A DNA stretch of 64,000 bases from Microbacterium marinum. Lineage in GTDB: Bacteria > Actinomycetota > Actinomycetes > Actinomycetales > Microbacteriaceae. Within the stretch, counting starts at the first letter, position 1. Every line of letters starts with the position of its first letter. The position numbers and the translations under genes were made by a program. The stretch spans positions 2,728,001-2,792,000 of the forward strand of contig NZ_JACHMD010000001.1 of NCBI RefSeq assembly GCF_014204835.1, in the 5' to 3' direction. Below the pieces are notes generated by a model. That model was not told where the DNA came from and made no database searches. It was given only the letters and a program-made list of their open reading frames with translations. This document shows, one piece after another, positions 50,786 through 59,673 of the stretch.

Positions 50786-52264
50786 TCAGTGGGCCAGGAC
50801 GGCCTCCCCCGGCGCGATCTCCGACGGCTTCCGGACGAAGAAGGCGAGGATCACCGCCGCACTGGCGACGATCGCGCCGACCACGAACGCCGTGTGCACG
50901 CCCGCGGCTGTCGCCTGGACGGCATCCACCCCGTTCTGCAGAGCGGATGCCGCGCCCACCGACATCAGCGTGACGAACAGGGCGGTTCCGGCGGCGCCGG
51001 CGACCTGCTGCAGGGTGCCGACGGTGGCGCTGCCGTGCGAGTACAGCGCGTGCGGCAGCGAGCCCAGCGCCGAGGTGAGCAACGGGGTGAAGACGCAGCC
51101 GAGGCCGAGGTTCAGCGTCACGTGCACAGTGATCACCCAGCCCACGGTTGTCGCGCTGTCGAAGGTCGTCATCCTCCACAGCGCCGCGGCGGCGACGATC
51201 ATGCCGGGGATCACGAGCGGGGTCGGGCCGAAGCGGTCGAAGAGGCCGCCGACGACGGGAGCGATGAGACCCATCAGGATGCCGCCGGGCAGGAGCATGA
51301 GGCCCACCGCGAGGGTGTCGAGACCGAGGACCTGCTGGAGGTAGATCGGCAGGAGGATGAGCGAGCCGAACAGCGCCGCCATCACGACGACCACGAGGAC
51401 GACCGCGAGCCGGAACGCACGTGAGCGGAACACCCGCAGGTCGAGCAGGGCAGCGTCGGTGCGCTGCAGCACCAGCTGCCGGGCAACGAAAGCCACCAGC
51501 GACGCCGCGCCCACGACGAGCGGGATCCACACCGGGACGGGCGCGTGGCCCGACGCCGATTCACCGATCGAGCTGAGCCCGAAGATGAGGCCACCGAATC
51601 CGAGCGCCGAGAGGATGACCGAGAGCACGTCGAAGCGGGCTTCCCGCGTCTCGGTGACGTTGCGCACCCACAGTGCGCCAAGGGCGAGGGCGAGCAGGGC
51701 GATCGGCAGCACGAGCCAGAACATCCAGCGCCAGTCGAGCACGGAGAGGATGAGGCCCGACACCGTCGGGCCCACGGCAGGCGCCACGGCGATCACGATG
51801 CTGATCACTCCCATCATCCGGCCGCGGTGCGAGGCGGGGACGACGTTGAGGACCGTCGTCATGAGCAGCGGCATCATGATCGCCGTGCCCGAGGCCTGCA
51901 CGACGCGTCCGGCCAGCAGCACGCCGAAGCCGGGAGCGAGCGCCGCGATCAGGGTTCCCGCCGCGAACAGCGTCATCGCCGTGAGGAAGACGCCGCGCAG
52001 GGGGAAGCGAGCCAGGAGGTAGCCCGTCAGCGGGATGACGACGGCCATCGTCAGCAGGAAGCCGGTCGTCAGCCACTGCGCGGTGGCGGCCGTGATGTCG
52101 AGGTCGGCCATGAGCCGGGGAAGCGCCACGCCCATGATCGTCTCGTTGAGGATCACGACGAACGCCGCCGCCACGAGGAGGGCGATGACGGGTCCGGTGC
52201 GGGGCGAGGCCTCCGGGGCCGTGGGTACGGATGCCGTTTCAGGACGGGAAGCGCTCAAAGTCAC
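50786..52264 (-). CDS. MFS multidrug exporter, DHA2 type
   Basis: A 492-residue permease with about 14 hydrophobic segments, the DHA2 count. Family marks are LNETIMGVALPRLMADLDIT (motif D1 region), QWLTTGFLLTMAVVIPLTGYL, GRVVQASGTAIMMPLL and SHRGRMMGVISIVIAVAPAVGPTVSGLI (motif C). It probably pumps out toxic compounds. Start is GTG at 52264. It is divergent from a TetR repressor, with a perfect palindrome between them, and convergent with the LacI gene (6-bp gap). Confidence 0.9.
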   Translation of the reverse strand: MTLSASRPETASVPTAPEASPRTGPVIALLVAAAFVVILNETIMGVALPRLMADLDITAATAQWLTTGFLLTMAVVIPLTGYLLARFPLRGVFLTAMTLFAAGTLIAALAPGFGVLLAGRVVQASGTAIMMPLLMTTVLNVVPASHRGRMMGVISIVIAVAPAVGPTVSGLILSVLDWRWMFWLVLPIALLALALGALWVRNVTETREARFDVLSVILSALGFGGLIFGLSSIGESASGHAPVPVWIPLVVGAASLVAFVARQLVLQRTDAALLDLRVFRSRAFRLAVVLVVVVMAALFGSLILLPIYLQQVLGLDTLAVGLMLLPGGILMGLIAPVVGGLFDRFGPTPLVIPGMIVAAAALWRMTTFDSATTVGWVITVHVTLNLGLGCVFTPLLTSALGSLPHALYSHGSATVGTLQQVAGAAGTALFVTLMSVGAASALQNGVDAVQATAAGVHTAFVVGAIVASAAVILAFFVRKPSEIAPGEAVLAH

Positions 52265-52274
52265 GGTTCATCTT

Positions 52275-52295
52275 AACTGGCAGTCACTGCCAGTT
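52275..52295. promoter_or_regulatory. TetR operator between exporter and repressor
   Basis: A perfect 21-bp palindrome: AACTGGCAGT and ACTGCCAGTT around a central C. It starts 11 bp before the exporter start codon and 26 bp before the repressor start. A TAAGAT hexamer for the exporter overlaps its edge, so binding would block the exporter promoter. Confidence 0.85.
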
Positions 52296-52320
52296 TGGCG
52301 CGTTGTGCAAGAATTCATCC

Positions 52321-52977
52321 GTGGCTCCCGATTCGATCACCGACGACGCTGCGACGCCCGGCCTCCGCGAGCGCCGCCGACGCGAGACGCTGCGGGAGCT
52401 GTCGGACGCGGCCCTCGAGCTCTTCGAGCAGCACGGCGTTCACGGAACGACCGTCGACGACATCGCGGCGCGCGCCGGCACCTCTCCCCGCACGTTCTTC
52501 CGCTACTTCCCGACGAAGGAGGCGGCGGTGTTCCCGAGTTCGGAGGATGCCGCCGAGCTCGTCCGCGCGATGACCGATGCGATCGCCCGCGGCGAGACGC
52601 TCATCCGCGCGATCGAGCACAGTTGGCTACGTCTGCTCGCCGACTTCGACGCGCACCCCGGCGAGCACCGGCGGGCTCTCCGCTTCCGACGGCTGGTCGG
52701 AGCCGAGCCCACCCTTCTTGCGCTGGCGCTCCGCAACGAAGCGGAGCAGACGGATCGGCTGACCGACGCCGCCGTCGACGCCGCGGGCGCGGACGCCGAC
52801 GTCCTCACCACGCGGGCAGCGATCGCCGCCGTCGCGCTGATCGTCCGCCTCGCCTTCGACGAGTGGGCCGGGCGTGCCGAAGCGGGAACCGCGGCCAGCG
52901 TGCACGCGATCTACCTCGAGCTGCGCCGCGGCGTGGCATCCCTGGCCGAACAGCTGAACGACCCCGCTCCCCACTGA
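52321..52977 (+). CDS. TetR-family repressor
   Basis: A 218-residue TetR protein. The HTH is FEQHGVHGTTVDDIAARAGT followed by SPRTFFRYFPTKEAAVF, near residues 30-70. The C-terminal ligand domain is helical. Start is GTG at 52321; an earlier opening would run through the operator. It lies divergent from the MFS exporter gene and should repress it until a ligand binds. Confidence 0.9.
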   Translation: MAPDSITDDAATPGLRERRRRETLRELSDAALELFEQHGVHGTTVDDIAARAGTSPRTFFRYFPTKEAAVFPSSEDAAELVRAMTDAIARGETLIRAIEHSWLRLLADFDAHPGEHRRALRFRRLVGAEPTLLALALRNEAEQTDRLTDAAVDAAGADADVLTTRAAIAAVALIVRLAFDEWAGRAEAGTAASVHAIYLELRRGVASLAEQLNDPAPH

Positions 52978-53033
52978 GCCGCGCCGCGGGAGGCTCAAGG
53001 GCACACTGCGATGTCCTGGCACTCGATTCGAGG

Positions 53034-53354
53034 TCACGATGTTCGCTTGACCTCATCCACGGCGCCGACCCATACCCAGCACCGATGCTCGACATCATCG
53101 ACCCGGAACACGATCCCCACGGCATCCGGCGTCCAGCGTGCGGCGACAGCGTCGACCCGGACCGGGGTCTCCCCGAATCGGACCCATGCTTTCACCTGCC
53201 TGCGCGGCCGCGGGTCCACGGTGAGGGGCACCTCGTCCAGACGCAGTTCGACCGGTGTCAGCGACTGGAGCTGCTGGTCACGGGCCACGGTCTGCAGAAT
53301 GCGTTCGTTCGCCTTCGCGTCCACCGCGCCGGCGTATCGCCTGTTCGTGCCCAT
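53034..53354 (-). CDS. Hypothetical small protein
   Basis: A 106-residue basic protein (MGTNRRYAGAVDAKANERIL ... VDDVEHRCWVWVGAVDEVKR). No membrane segment or known motif is seen; the second half (KAWVRFGETPVRVDAVAARW) looks like a small beta domain. The ATG at 53352-53354 has GAGAAGAGG upstream, better than any longer start. It is convergent with the TetR gene. The 248 bp upstream to the tRNA-Met gene hold no gene I can support, only a terminator. Confidence 0.6.
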   Translation of the reverse strand: MGTNRRYAGAVDAKANERILQTVARDQQLQSLTPVELRLDEVPLTVDPRPRRQVKAWVRFGETPVRVDAVAARWTPDAVGIVFRVDDVEHRCWVWVGAVDEVKRTS

Positions 53355-53570
53355 CGACCGTCGTTCCTCTTCTCCGGCTGAGGATGCCAGGTCGCGCCGA
53401 CACTGGTTCAGCGCAGGCGCCGTTCCTCGAGGATGCGAGGAGTCAGGAGCACACGGCAGACCGCGAAGAAGGTGCACAGACAGCCCGACGACAATCGCCT
53501 CGGCGCTCGAGAGAGAGCGAGCCGCACCGGAACCCTCGGGGGTTGGGGACCGCTCAGCTGGTTGGAATGA

Positions 53571-53600
53571 CAAAACCCCCGGGTGGAGCCGGGGGTTTTG
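53571..53600 (-). terminator. Terminator after tRNA-Met
   Basis: A 12-bp stem (CAAAACCCCCGG / CCGGGGGTTTTG) with a 6-nt loop, ending in TTTTG on the minus strand, directly downstream of the two tRNA genes. It is the clearest intrinsic terminator of the window. Confidence 0.88.
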
Positions 53601-53602
53601 CG

Positions 53603-53676
53603 TAGCGGGAGCGGGGCTTGAACCCGCGACCTCACGATTATGAGTCGTGCGCTCTCACCAACTGAGCTACCCCGCC
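53603..53676 (-). tRNA. trnM: tRNA-Met (CAT anticodon)
   Basis: A 74-nt cloverleaf on the minus strand with anticodon loop CTCATAA, D-arm GTAGCTCAGTTGGTGAGAGC and T-arm GCGGGTTCAAGCCCCGC. The acceptor GGCGGGG pairs with TCCCGCT including two G-U pairs; discriminator A. The paired first acceptor position argues for the elongator rather than the initiator form. It is transcribed after tRNA-Thr. Confidence 0.92.
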
Positions 53677-53713
53677 GCAGAGCTTTCCGGAGGGCGGACC
53701 CTCCGGTGCTGCG

Positions 53714-53785
53714 AGCCCCGAGTCAGGATTGAACTGACGACCCCTTCCTTACCATGGAAGTGCTCTGCCACTGAGCTATCGGGGC
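53714..53785 (-). tRNA. trnT: tRNA-Thr (GGT anticodon)
   Basis: A 72-nt cloverleaf on the minus strand. The acceptor pairs GCCCCGA with TCGGGGC, the anticodon stem is CTTCC/GGAAG with loop ATGGTAA (GGT), and the T-loop is GTTCAATCC. It lies 37 bp upstream of tRNA-Met and is probably co-transcribed with it. Confidence 0.95.
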
Positions 53786-53849
53786 GTGCTGCCTGCGAGC
53801 AGGCAACTAGAAGAGGATACCAGAGCCGCGGCATCCTCCCGAACGCGGA

Positions 53850-55091
53850 TCACTCCGCAGTATGCTCGTACATCCACGCCATCGGGTCGACCCGCTGGGT
53901 CCCGCCGAGGAGCACCTCGAGGTGGAGGTGCGGGCCGGTGGACTTGCCCGTCGACCCGACGGTGCCGATCACGTCGCCGACCTCGACGGTCTCGCCCGCC
54001 GACACGCGCAGGGAGCCGGACTCCATGTGCCCGTAGCGGGTGGAGACGAGCTGACCGTCGATGATGTGGTCGATGACGACCGTCACACCGTAGTCACCGC
54101 CGCTCTCCGTCGCGATACGCACGGTGCCCGCAGCGACCGCGTGGATCTCGGCACCCTGGCCGGGCGTCAGGTCGACACCGCGGTGCGGCGTCGCGAACTT
54201 GGAGAGGTACGACGACGACCCGAACGCGGCCGAGATCGGCACACCGACCGGGAACGGCCACTGGATGTTCGACTCCGAATCGTTCACCCATGTACCGGCG
54301 AACTGGGTGACACCGGAATCCGCCGCCACATCCGCCATCGACTCGATGTCGTACTGGTCGGAGCGGGCCAGGTCGCTCGACTTGGCGTCGGAAGCGGCGA
54401 CGTACGCCTGGATCTCGGTCTTCGCACTGGCCTTCTCGGGCGCAACGAGCGAGATGTCAGCGGATGCCGCGGGGCCGAACGCGCTGACGACCGAGACGGG
54501 AGTGGTCGTGACGACGGCGAAGGCGCCGACGATGCCGACGACGGAGACGGAGAAGGATGCCGCAGCGAGGCGCCCGAAGGCGACCTTGGCGCGTCGGGCC
54601 TTCGGCGCTCCCCCGGTGCGCACGCGGGCGACCGGCGTCTCCTGTGCGTCGACGGCCGCGCGGGCCACCTGGATCGGCGTCTCGCCGGTGAAGGAGAAGA
54701 CGCGGGCGGCGAGCTCGAACTCGTCGTCGATGCGCGGACCCGGCTGCTCGGCGGCAAGGTGCGTCGACGTCGCCGAGGGCAGGATCACCGTCTCGTCGAG
54801 GAACTCCGGCGCGTGAGAGGCCGGGGCCGGAACGGGCGGAACCTCCTGCGCAGCGCGGACGCGACGGCGCAGCGGAAGCGCTGCGGCGACCGTGTCGACG
54901 ACGATCTGCGCGGGCGTCGACGCGACGGGGCTTTCGATGGTCGCCGCGAGCTCCGCCTCGAGCCGGGCGGCCTCGGCTTCCGCCGCGATGCGACGGTACT
55001 CGGCACGAGTCAGCGAACCGCCGCCGGACACGGCGGGTCGCCGGTCACGACGGGCGCCGGAGGCGTCGGTCGCGGGGGTGTCGAGGGTCAA
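53850..55091 (-). CDS. Membrane-anchored M23 peptidase (LytM-type)
   Basis: A 413-residue protein. A cytoplasmic Arg/Ala-rich N-terminal ~165 residues is followed by one membrane segment (FSVSVVGIVGAFAVVTTT). The C-terminal M23 domain has the zinc ligands in ATPHRGVDLTPG (H-x3-D) and GPHLHLEV (HxH), near residues 300 and 385. It should cut peptide cross-links of peptidoglycan or activate other hydrolases. Start is TTG at 55091 in frame with GAGAG upstream; no ATG fits. A GTAAC direct repeat lies about 75 bp upstream. Confidence 0.88.
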   Translation of the reverse strand: MTLDTPATDASGARRDRRPAVSGGGSLTRAEYRRIAAEAEAARLEAELAATIESPVASTPAQIVVDTVAAALPLRRRVRAAQEVPPVPAPASHAPEFLDETVILPSATSTHLAAEQPGPRIDDEFELAARVFSFTGETPIQVARAAVDAQETPVARVRTGGAPKARRAKVAFGRLAAASFSVSVVGIVGAFAVVTTTPVSVVSAFGPAASADISLVAPEKASAKTEIQAYVAASDAKSSDLARSDQYDIESMADVAADSGVTQFAGTWVNDSESNIQWPFPVGVPISAAFGSSSYLSKFATPHRGVDLTPGQGAEIHAVAAGTVRIATESGGDYGVTVVIDHIIDGQLVSTRYGHMESGSLRVSAGETVEVGDVIGTVGSTGKSTGPHLHLEVLLGGTQRVDPMAWMYEHTAE

Positions 55092-55166
55092 ACGCGCAGG
55101 CTCTCGGAATCATGCGGCTGGCGCCGCGGCTTCGGGCTTCAGGATCTCTCCGCTCGGGCAGCGAAG

Positions 55167-55182
55167 GTAACGATCAGGTAAC
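55167..55182 (+). promoter_or_regulatory. GTAAC-N6-GTAAC box before the M23 peptidase gene
   Basis: GTAAC at 55167-55171 and 55178-55182 with a 6-bp gap, identical in spacing to the box at 40005-40020. Its strand is opposite to that of the peptidase gene. It lies in the intergenic region between suhB and the peptidase gene. Confidence 0.55.
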
Positions 55183-55221
55183 CACGCTACACGACGGCGC
55201 TGAAAAAGGCATGTGCGTAGG

Positions 55222-56010
55222 TCACAGTCCGATCGCCTCGACCAGGCGGGCATGGAGGGTCGCTCCGGCGGCCACCGTCATGGCCCGCCCCGGCCGTCCG
55301 CCCGGCGCCCCGGTGACCACGCCGCCGGCCTCCTCGACGAGCAGCGCGCCGGCGGCGTGATCCCACGGGTGCAGCCCTCGTTCGAAGTAGCCGTCCAGGC
55401 GACCGGATGCCACGTACGCGAGATCGAGCGATGCCGCGCCCGCCCGCCGAAGGTCGCGAAGCAGGGGCATCACTGTCGCGACGCGCGCGAGGTCGCCGGC
55501 ATGGGTCGCCGGGTCGTACCCGAAGCCGGTCGCGACGAGCCCGCCGGCCTCTCCGACCTCGCTCACCGCGAGCCGCCGCGAGCCTAGGAATGAGCCGCCG
55601 CCGCGCACCGCAGAGAACATCTCGCCCGTCGCGGGGTTGTGGACGACGCCCGCCAATGCCGACCAGGTCACGGGGTCGGGCTCGCCTTCGACCGCCGCGA
55701 TACTGACGGCGTAGTGCGGCATCCCGTAGGCGTAGTTCACCGTGCCGTCGATCGGATCCACGACCCAGGTGATTCCGGAAACACCTCGCTCCGCCCCCGA
55801 CTCCTCCCCCAAGAAGCCGTCGTCCGGACGTGCCTCGTCCAGGCGCGCACGGATCAGAAGCTCCACCTCGCGGTCGGCCTCCGTGACGATGTCGGCGAGC
55901 GCCGACTTCGTCGCGGCGATCGCGACCCCCTCCTCACGTCGACGGCGAGCCAGGTCACCGGCCTCGCGGGCGATGTCGAGGGCGAGATCGGCGAGCGCGG
56001 CGGCATCCAT
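55222..56010 (-). CDS. suhB: Inositol monophosphatase family protein (SuhB-like)
   Basis: A 262-residue Mg-dependent phosphatase. Metal sites are visible in GFLGEESGAE (Glu), WVVDPIDGTVNYAYG (DPIDGT) and HPWDHAAGALLVEEAGG (WD). It should hydrolyse inositol or histidinol phosphates. The ATG at 56008-56010 is preferred; TAGCGT (56018-56023) lies 7 nt before it, so the gene is probably leaderless. It is divergent from the FAD oxidoreductase gene, 34 bp away. Confidence 0.92.
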   Translation of the reverse strand: MDAAALADLALDIAREAGDLARRRREEGVAIAATKSALADIVTEADREVELLIRARLDEARPDDGFLGEESGAERGVSGITWVVDPIDGTVNYAYGMPHYAVSIAAVEGEPDPVTWSALAGVVHNPATGEMFSAVRGGGSFLGSRRLAVSEVGEAGGLVATGFGYDPATHAGDLARVATVMPLLRDLRRAGAASLDLAYVASGRLDGYFERGLHPWDHAAGALLVEEAGGVVTGAPGGRPGRAMTVAAGATLHARLVEAIGL

Positions 56011-56044
56011 GGGTCCCACGCTATCTCGCACTACGGTGAGCATC

Positions 56045-57616
56045 ATGGCCAGCACCCGTGACGTCATCATCGTCGGCGGCGGGCACAACGCCCTCGTCGC
56101 CGCCGCTTACCTCGCCCGCGCCGGACGGAGCGTGACCGTGCTCGAACGCCTCTCGCACGTGGGCGGGGCGGCCGTGTCGGAGCAGCCGTGGGAAGGCGTC
56201 GATGCGCGCCTGTCGAGGTACTCCTACCTCGTCAGCCTGCTGCCCTCCTCGATCATCCGAGACCTGGGGCTCGACATCCGACTGAAGCGGCGTCGCTACT
56301 CCTCGTACACACCGCTCCCGGGCGACCCCGGTCGCGGCGTCCTCGTCGACGGTGGCGATGAGGCAGCGACGATGGCGAGCTTCGCGCGCGCCACGGGAGA
56401 CCCGCGCGAGGCGGAGCGTTTCGCCGACTTCTACGACCGCCTGCGTCCCCTGGCGACCACACTCTTCCCCACGGTGACCTCTCCCCTCGTGCGCGCAGCC
56501 GACGCCCGGGCGGCTCTCGGCGACGACGACCTCTGGGAGGCGGTCACCGAGCGCCCCCTCGGCGAGCTCATCCGCGACGCCCTCACCGTTGACGTCACGA
56601 GGGGCATCGCGTTCACCGACGGGCTCATCGGGACGTTCGCGACGGCGGACGACCCCTCGCTCCGGCAGAACCGCTGCTTCCTGTACCACGTCATCGGCGG
56701 CGGCACCGGGGACTGGGACGTGCCGATCGGCGGGATGGGGAGTGTGAGCGGCGCCCTCGAGCGCGCCGCACGCGCCGCCGGCGCCGAGATCCGGACCGGG
56801 TCCACCGTCGTATCGGTGACCCCCGACGGTGAGGTGACCCTCGACGACGGCTCCACCCTGCACGCGACGCTCGTCCTCAGCGGCGTCGGCCTCGCGGTCC
56901 TCGACCGGCTGCTGGCTTCCGGCGGCGCCGCGACCCCGAGCGCGGAACCCCCGCGTCCCGAGGGCGCCCAGGTGAAGGTCAACATGCTGCTCCGGCGCCT
57001 CCCCCGCCTCCACGACGCGACCGTTGATCCCCGCGCCGCCTTCGCCGGCACCTTCCACATCAATGAGACGCTGACCCAATTGGATGCCGCGCACGCGCGA
57101 GCCGCGAGCGGCGGCATCCCCGATCCCCTCCCCGCCGAGATCTACTGCCACTCACTGACCGACCCGAGCATCCTCGGTGCCGAGCTTCGCGACGAGGGCG
57201 CGCAGACGCTGACGCTGTTCGGACTGCAGGTTCCGCACCGTCTCGTCGCCGACGGCGTCGCCGATCGGGCGTCGCTGTTGCAGGCGGCTCAGCGCTCGCT
57301 CGACTCCGTGCTCGCCGAGCCGATCTCCGATGTCGTCTACGAAGCGCCCGACGGCTCCCCGTGCATCGAGGCGCGCACGACCGCCGACCTCGAGGATGCA
57401 CTCGGCATGGCCGGTGGCGACATCTTCCACGGTGACCTGTCGTGGCCGTGGGCACCCGACGACGCACCGCTCGACACCCCGGCACAGCGATGGGGCGTCG
57501 CCACGGCGCATGATCGGGTGCTCGTCTGCGGGTCGGGCGCGCGACGAGGCGGCGCCGTCAGCGGCATCGGCGGCCACAACGCGGCCATGGCCGCCCTGGA
57601 GATCCTCAGCCGCTGA
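56045..57616 (+). CDS. FAD-dependent oxidoreductase, phytoene desaturase/PYROXD2-like
   Basis: A 523-residue flavoprotein. The N-terminal FAD motif is VIIVGGGHNALVAAAYLARAG followed by VLERLSHVGGAA. The C-terminus has CGSGARRGGAVSGIGGHNAA, typical of the carotenoid-desaturase-like family. There is no neighbouring carotenoid gene, so the substrate is unknown. The ATG at 56045 is 7 nt after TACGGT (56032-56037), suggesting a leaderless mRNA. It is divergent from suhB and convergent with the next gene. Confidence 0.88.
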   Translation: MASTRDVIIVGGGHNALVAAAYLARAGRSVTVLERLSHVGGAAVSEQPWEGVDARLSRYSYLVSLLPSSIIRDLGLDIRLKRRRYSSYTPLPGDPGRGVLVDGGDEAATMASFARATGDPREAERFADFYDRLRPLATTLFPTVTSPLVRAADARAALGDDDLWEAVTERPLGELIRDALTVDVTRGIAFTDGLIGTFATADDPSLRQNRCFLYHVIGGGTGDWDVPIGGMGSVSGALERAARAAGAEIRTGSTVVSVTPDGEVTLDDGSTLHATLVLSGVGLAVLDRLLASGGAATPSAEPPRPEGAQVKVNMLLRRLPRLHDATVDPRAAFAGTFHINETLTQLDAAHARAASGGIPDPLPAEIYCHSLTDPSILGAELRDEGAQTLTLFGLQVPHRLVADGVADRASLLQAAQRSLDSVLAEPISDVVYEAPDGSPCIEARTTADLEDALGMAGGDIFHGDLSWPWAPDDAPLDTPAQRWGVATAHDRVLVCGSGARRGGAVSGIGGHNAAMAALEILSR

Positions 57617-57622
57617 CGGAGC

Positions 57623-58630
57623 TCACTGCTGCGGCGGCGCCGGCGGTGCCGGCGGTGCGGCCGGGTAGTCGGGCTGGTTCGGCACGGGAGGCGCGGGCTG
57701 GTAGGCCGGAGCCGCGGTGTTCGGCTGCGGAGCCGGAGGCTGAGGCGACTGAGGCTGCTGCGGCGGCGCATCCGCCGCGACGGGCTCGGTCGGCGCGACA
57801 GCCTGCGGCTGCGGGTAGGTGGGCCATCCCGTGTAGTAGGCGTTCCAGTCGGGGCTGCCGTCGGGGAGCACCGGCAGGGGCGTGCGCCCGTCGGCGTACG
57901 TCGGCCAGGCCTGCGGCTGCGGCGCAGCCTCCGGTGCCTGCGGGGTGGCGGACGCGGCGTAGGCGGAACCGTAGGCGTACTGGCCCGCGGGTGCCTGGTC
58001 GACGGGGCGAGGCTTCTTCGGCGCGAAGAGAGCATTCACGAGAGGCACGAGCGCCGTCCCGACAGCGACCAGGATCGCGAGGGCGACGACGACCCGCCAG
58101 TAGATCGGGAGGAAGTCGAAGAACTCGGCGAGCATGAGCGGCAGGATCAGCATGATCCCGAGGATCACCAGCAGACCCATGGTCACGTACGCGACGACGC
58201 TCGTGAAGGTCGTCTGGTAGCGCGCGAAGGCCTTGGTGAACAGCCGGATGTGCAGGAGGGCGCCCTGCAGGATCAACAGGATCAGCAGGAACTTGAAGAA
58301 GCGTTCGATGCCGACCGCGTAGGCGCCGGGAGCCTCCGGCATCCAGATCATGAAGGCGCCCACCAGGAGCGCGAGCACCCACGACAGCATGCTGGCGAGG
58401 GTGAACCATGCCTGGCGGCGCGCCGCGAGCGCGGACTCGAGGATCGCGATGCCGGCGAATCCCGCCAGCAGCAGGATCGTCAGGAACGCCTGACCGACGA
58501 TGCCGTTGGAGTCGCCGATGAGGACCCACACGACGCACACGAGCGCTGCGGCGATCAGGGCGCCGATCGCGACCCAGATGGCGGCACGGAAGATCTTCGT
58601 CGATCCGGGGGCGGTGATCGGTTCGCTCAT
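57623..58630 (-). CDS. Membrane protein with Pro/Gln-rich tail
   Basis: A 335-residue protein. About seven hydrophobic helices fill residues 12-200 (IWVAIGALIAAALVCVVWVL, FLTILLLAGFAGIAILE, and others). The last ~120 residues are rich in Pro, Gln, Ala and Tyr and should be disordered and cytoplasmic or exposed. No enzyme motif is seen. AAGGGAAC lies before the ATG. Function unknown; similar proteins are common in this family of bacteria. Confidence 0.75.
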   Translation of the reverse strand: MSEPITAPGSTKIFRAAIWVAIGALIAAALVCVVWVLIGDSNGIVGQAFLTILLLAGFAGIAILESALAARRQAWFTLASMLSWVLALLVGAFMIWMPEAPGAYAVGIERFFKFLLILLILQGALLHIRLFTKAFARYQTTFTSVVAYVTMGLLVILGIMLILPLMLAEFFDFLPIYWRVVVALAILVAVGTALVPLVNALFAPKKPRPVDQAPAGQYAYGSAYAASATPQAPEAAPQPQAWPTYADGRTPLPVLPDGSPDWNAYYTGWPTYPQPQAVAPTEPVAADAPPQQPQSPQPPAPQPNTAAPAYQPAPPVPNQPDYPAAPPAPPAPPQQ

Positions 58631-58755
58631 CGTCGTTCCCTTCGGCGGGCGGCGCCCGCAATTGCCCCCATCCTGTCAGACGCGAGCGGCACGACGGATG
58701 TCATCCACAGGCCGTGGTGAGCGCGCTCTCGCCGCCGATCCAGCGGCGGCCGGCG

Positions 58756-59673
58756 TCACCGATCGAGCAGGTCGTCGACGCCCCGGTCGGGGAGTCCCAC
58801 GGTCACCTGCGTGCCCCACGGGTCGGCCACGACGATGTCGCGCCCGCTGTCCGCGAAGGGCTGATGGCGATCGACGAGACGGGATGCCAGGGCGTCGAGG
58901 TCTTCTCTCGAGGGCACGGTGATCGCGACGTCCCCGAGTCCGAGGCCGGCCGCCCGGGGGCCCGCTCCGCCGCTGTTCCACGTGTTCATGGCGACGTGGT
59001 GGTGGTATCCGCCGGCTGAGGCGAACAACGCGCCGGGGTAGCTTGCGACGGTGGTCTCGAAGCCGAGAGCGTCGACGTAGAACGCGCGGGCGGCCGCGAT
59101 GTCACCGACCTGCAGGTGGACGTGGCCCACTCTTCCGTCCGCGTCGGCCACGCCGGACAGGGCATCCTCGGTGAGGTGCTCGCGCAGGTACGCGTTCGGG
59201 TCGAGATAGAGGGTGGACATCTGCAGCTCGCCTGCCGCATACCGCCACTGGTCCCGAGCGCGGTCGACGTAGAGCTCGATGCCGTTTCCCTCCGGGTCGG
59301 TGAAGTAGAACGCCTCGCTGACGAGGTGGTCACTCGAGCCGGTGAAGCGACTGCGCGGATCCTGGGCGGCCCGGTACACCGTCGCGGCCAGCGCGGGCGC
59401 GTCGTCGAAGAGGAACGCCGTGTGGAAGAGTCCGGCCTGCCGCGGGTCGACAGCCGGGAGTCCGGGGGTGCCGATGAGGCGGACCATCGGGGTGCGTCCG
59501 CGGCCGAGCACGCGATGCACCTCGGTGCCGCGTGACCGCTCCTCGATCGGTTCCAATGCGAGGGCGCCCGCGTAGTAGGAGGACATGGTCTCGAGATCAC
59601 CGACGCGCAGCGTGACGGCATCCATCCCCGTGTTGGGGTTGAGGGTCTTGTCGTGGACGGCAGGCGTTGCCAT
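58756..59673 (-). CDS. Two-domain VOC protein, catechol 2,3-dioxygenase-like (CatE)
   Basis: A 305-residue protein with two vicinal-oxygen-chelate domains. The first is around residues 15-130 (DAVTLRVGDLETMSSYYAGAL, FHTAFLFDD, FTDPEGNGIELYVDR). The second is around 170-290 (VGHVHLQVGDIAAARAFYVD, YHHHVAMNTW, VVADPWGTQV). The His/Glu metal ligands are visible. Ring cleavage or glyoxalase-like chemistry is possible. The ATG at 59671-59673 has GGAG upstream. Confidence 0.85.
   Translation of the reverse strand: MATPAVHDKTLNPNTGMDAVTLRVGDLETMSSYYAGALALEPIEERSRGTEVHRVLGRGRTPMVRLIGTPGLPAVDPRQAGLFHTAFLFDDAPALAATVYRAAQDPRSRFTGSSDHLVSEAFYFTDPEGNGIELYVDRARDQWRYAAGELQMSTLYLDPNAYLREHLTEDALSGVADADGRVGHVHLQVGDIAAARAFYVDALGFETTVASYPGALFASAGGYHHHVAMNTWNSGGAGPRAAGLGLGDVAITVPSREDLDALASRLVDRHQPFADSGRDIVVADPWGTQVTVGLPDRGVDDLLDR

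Noticed and set aside
53408..53635. Frames between the hypothetical gene and tRNA-Met
   Set aside because: They run through the tRNA and its terminator and show no protein motif.
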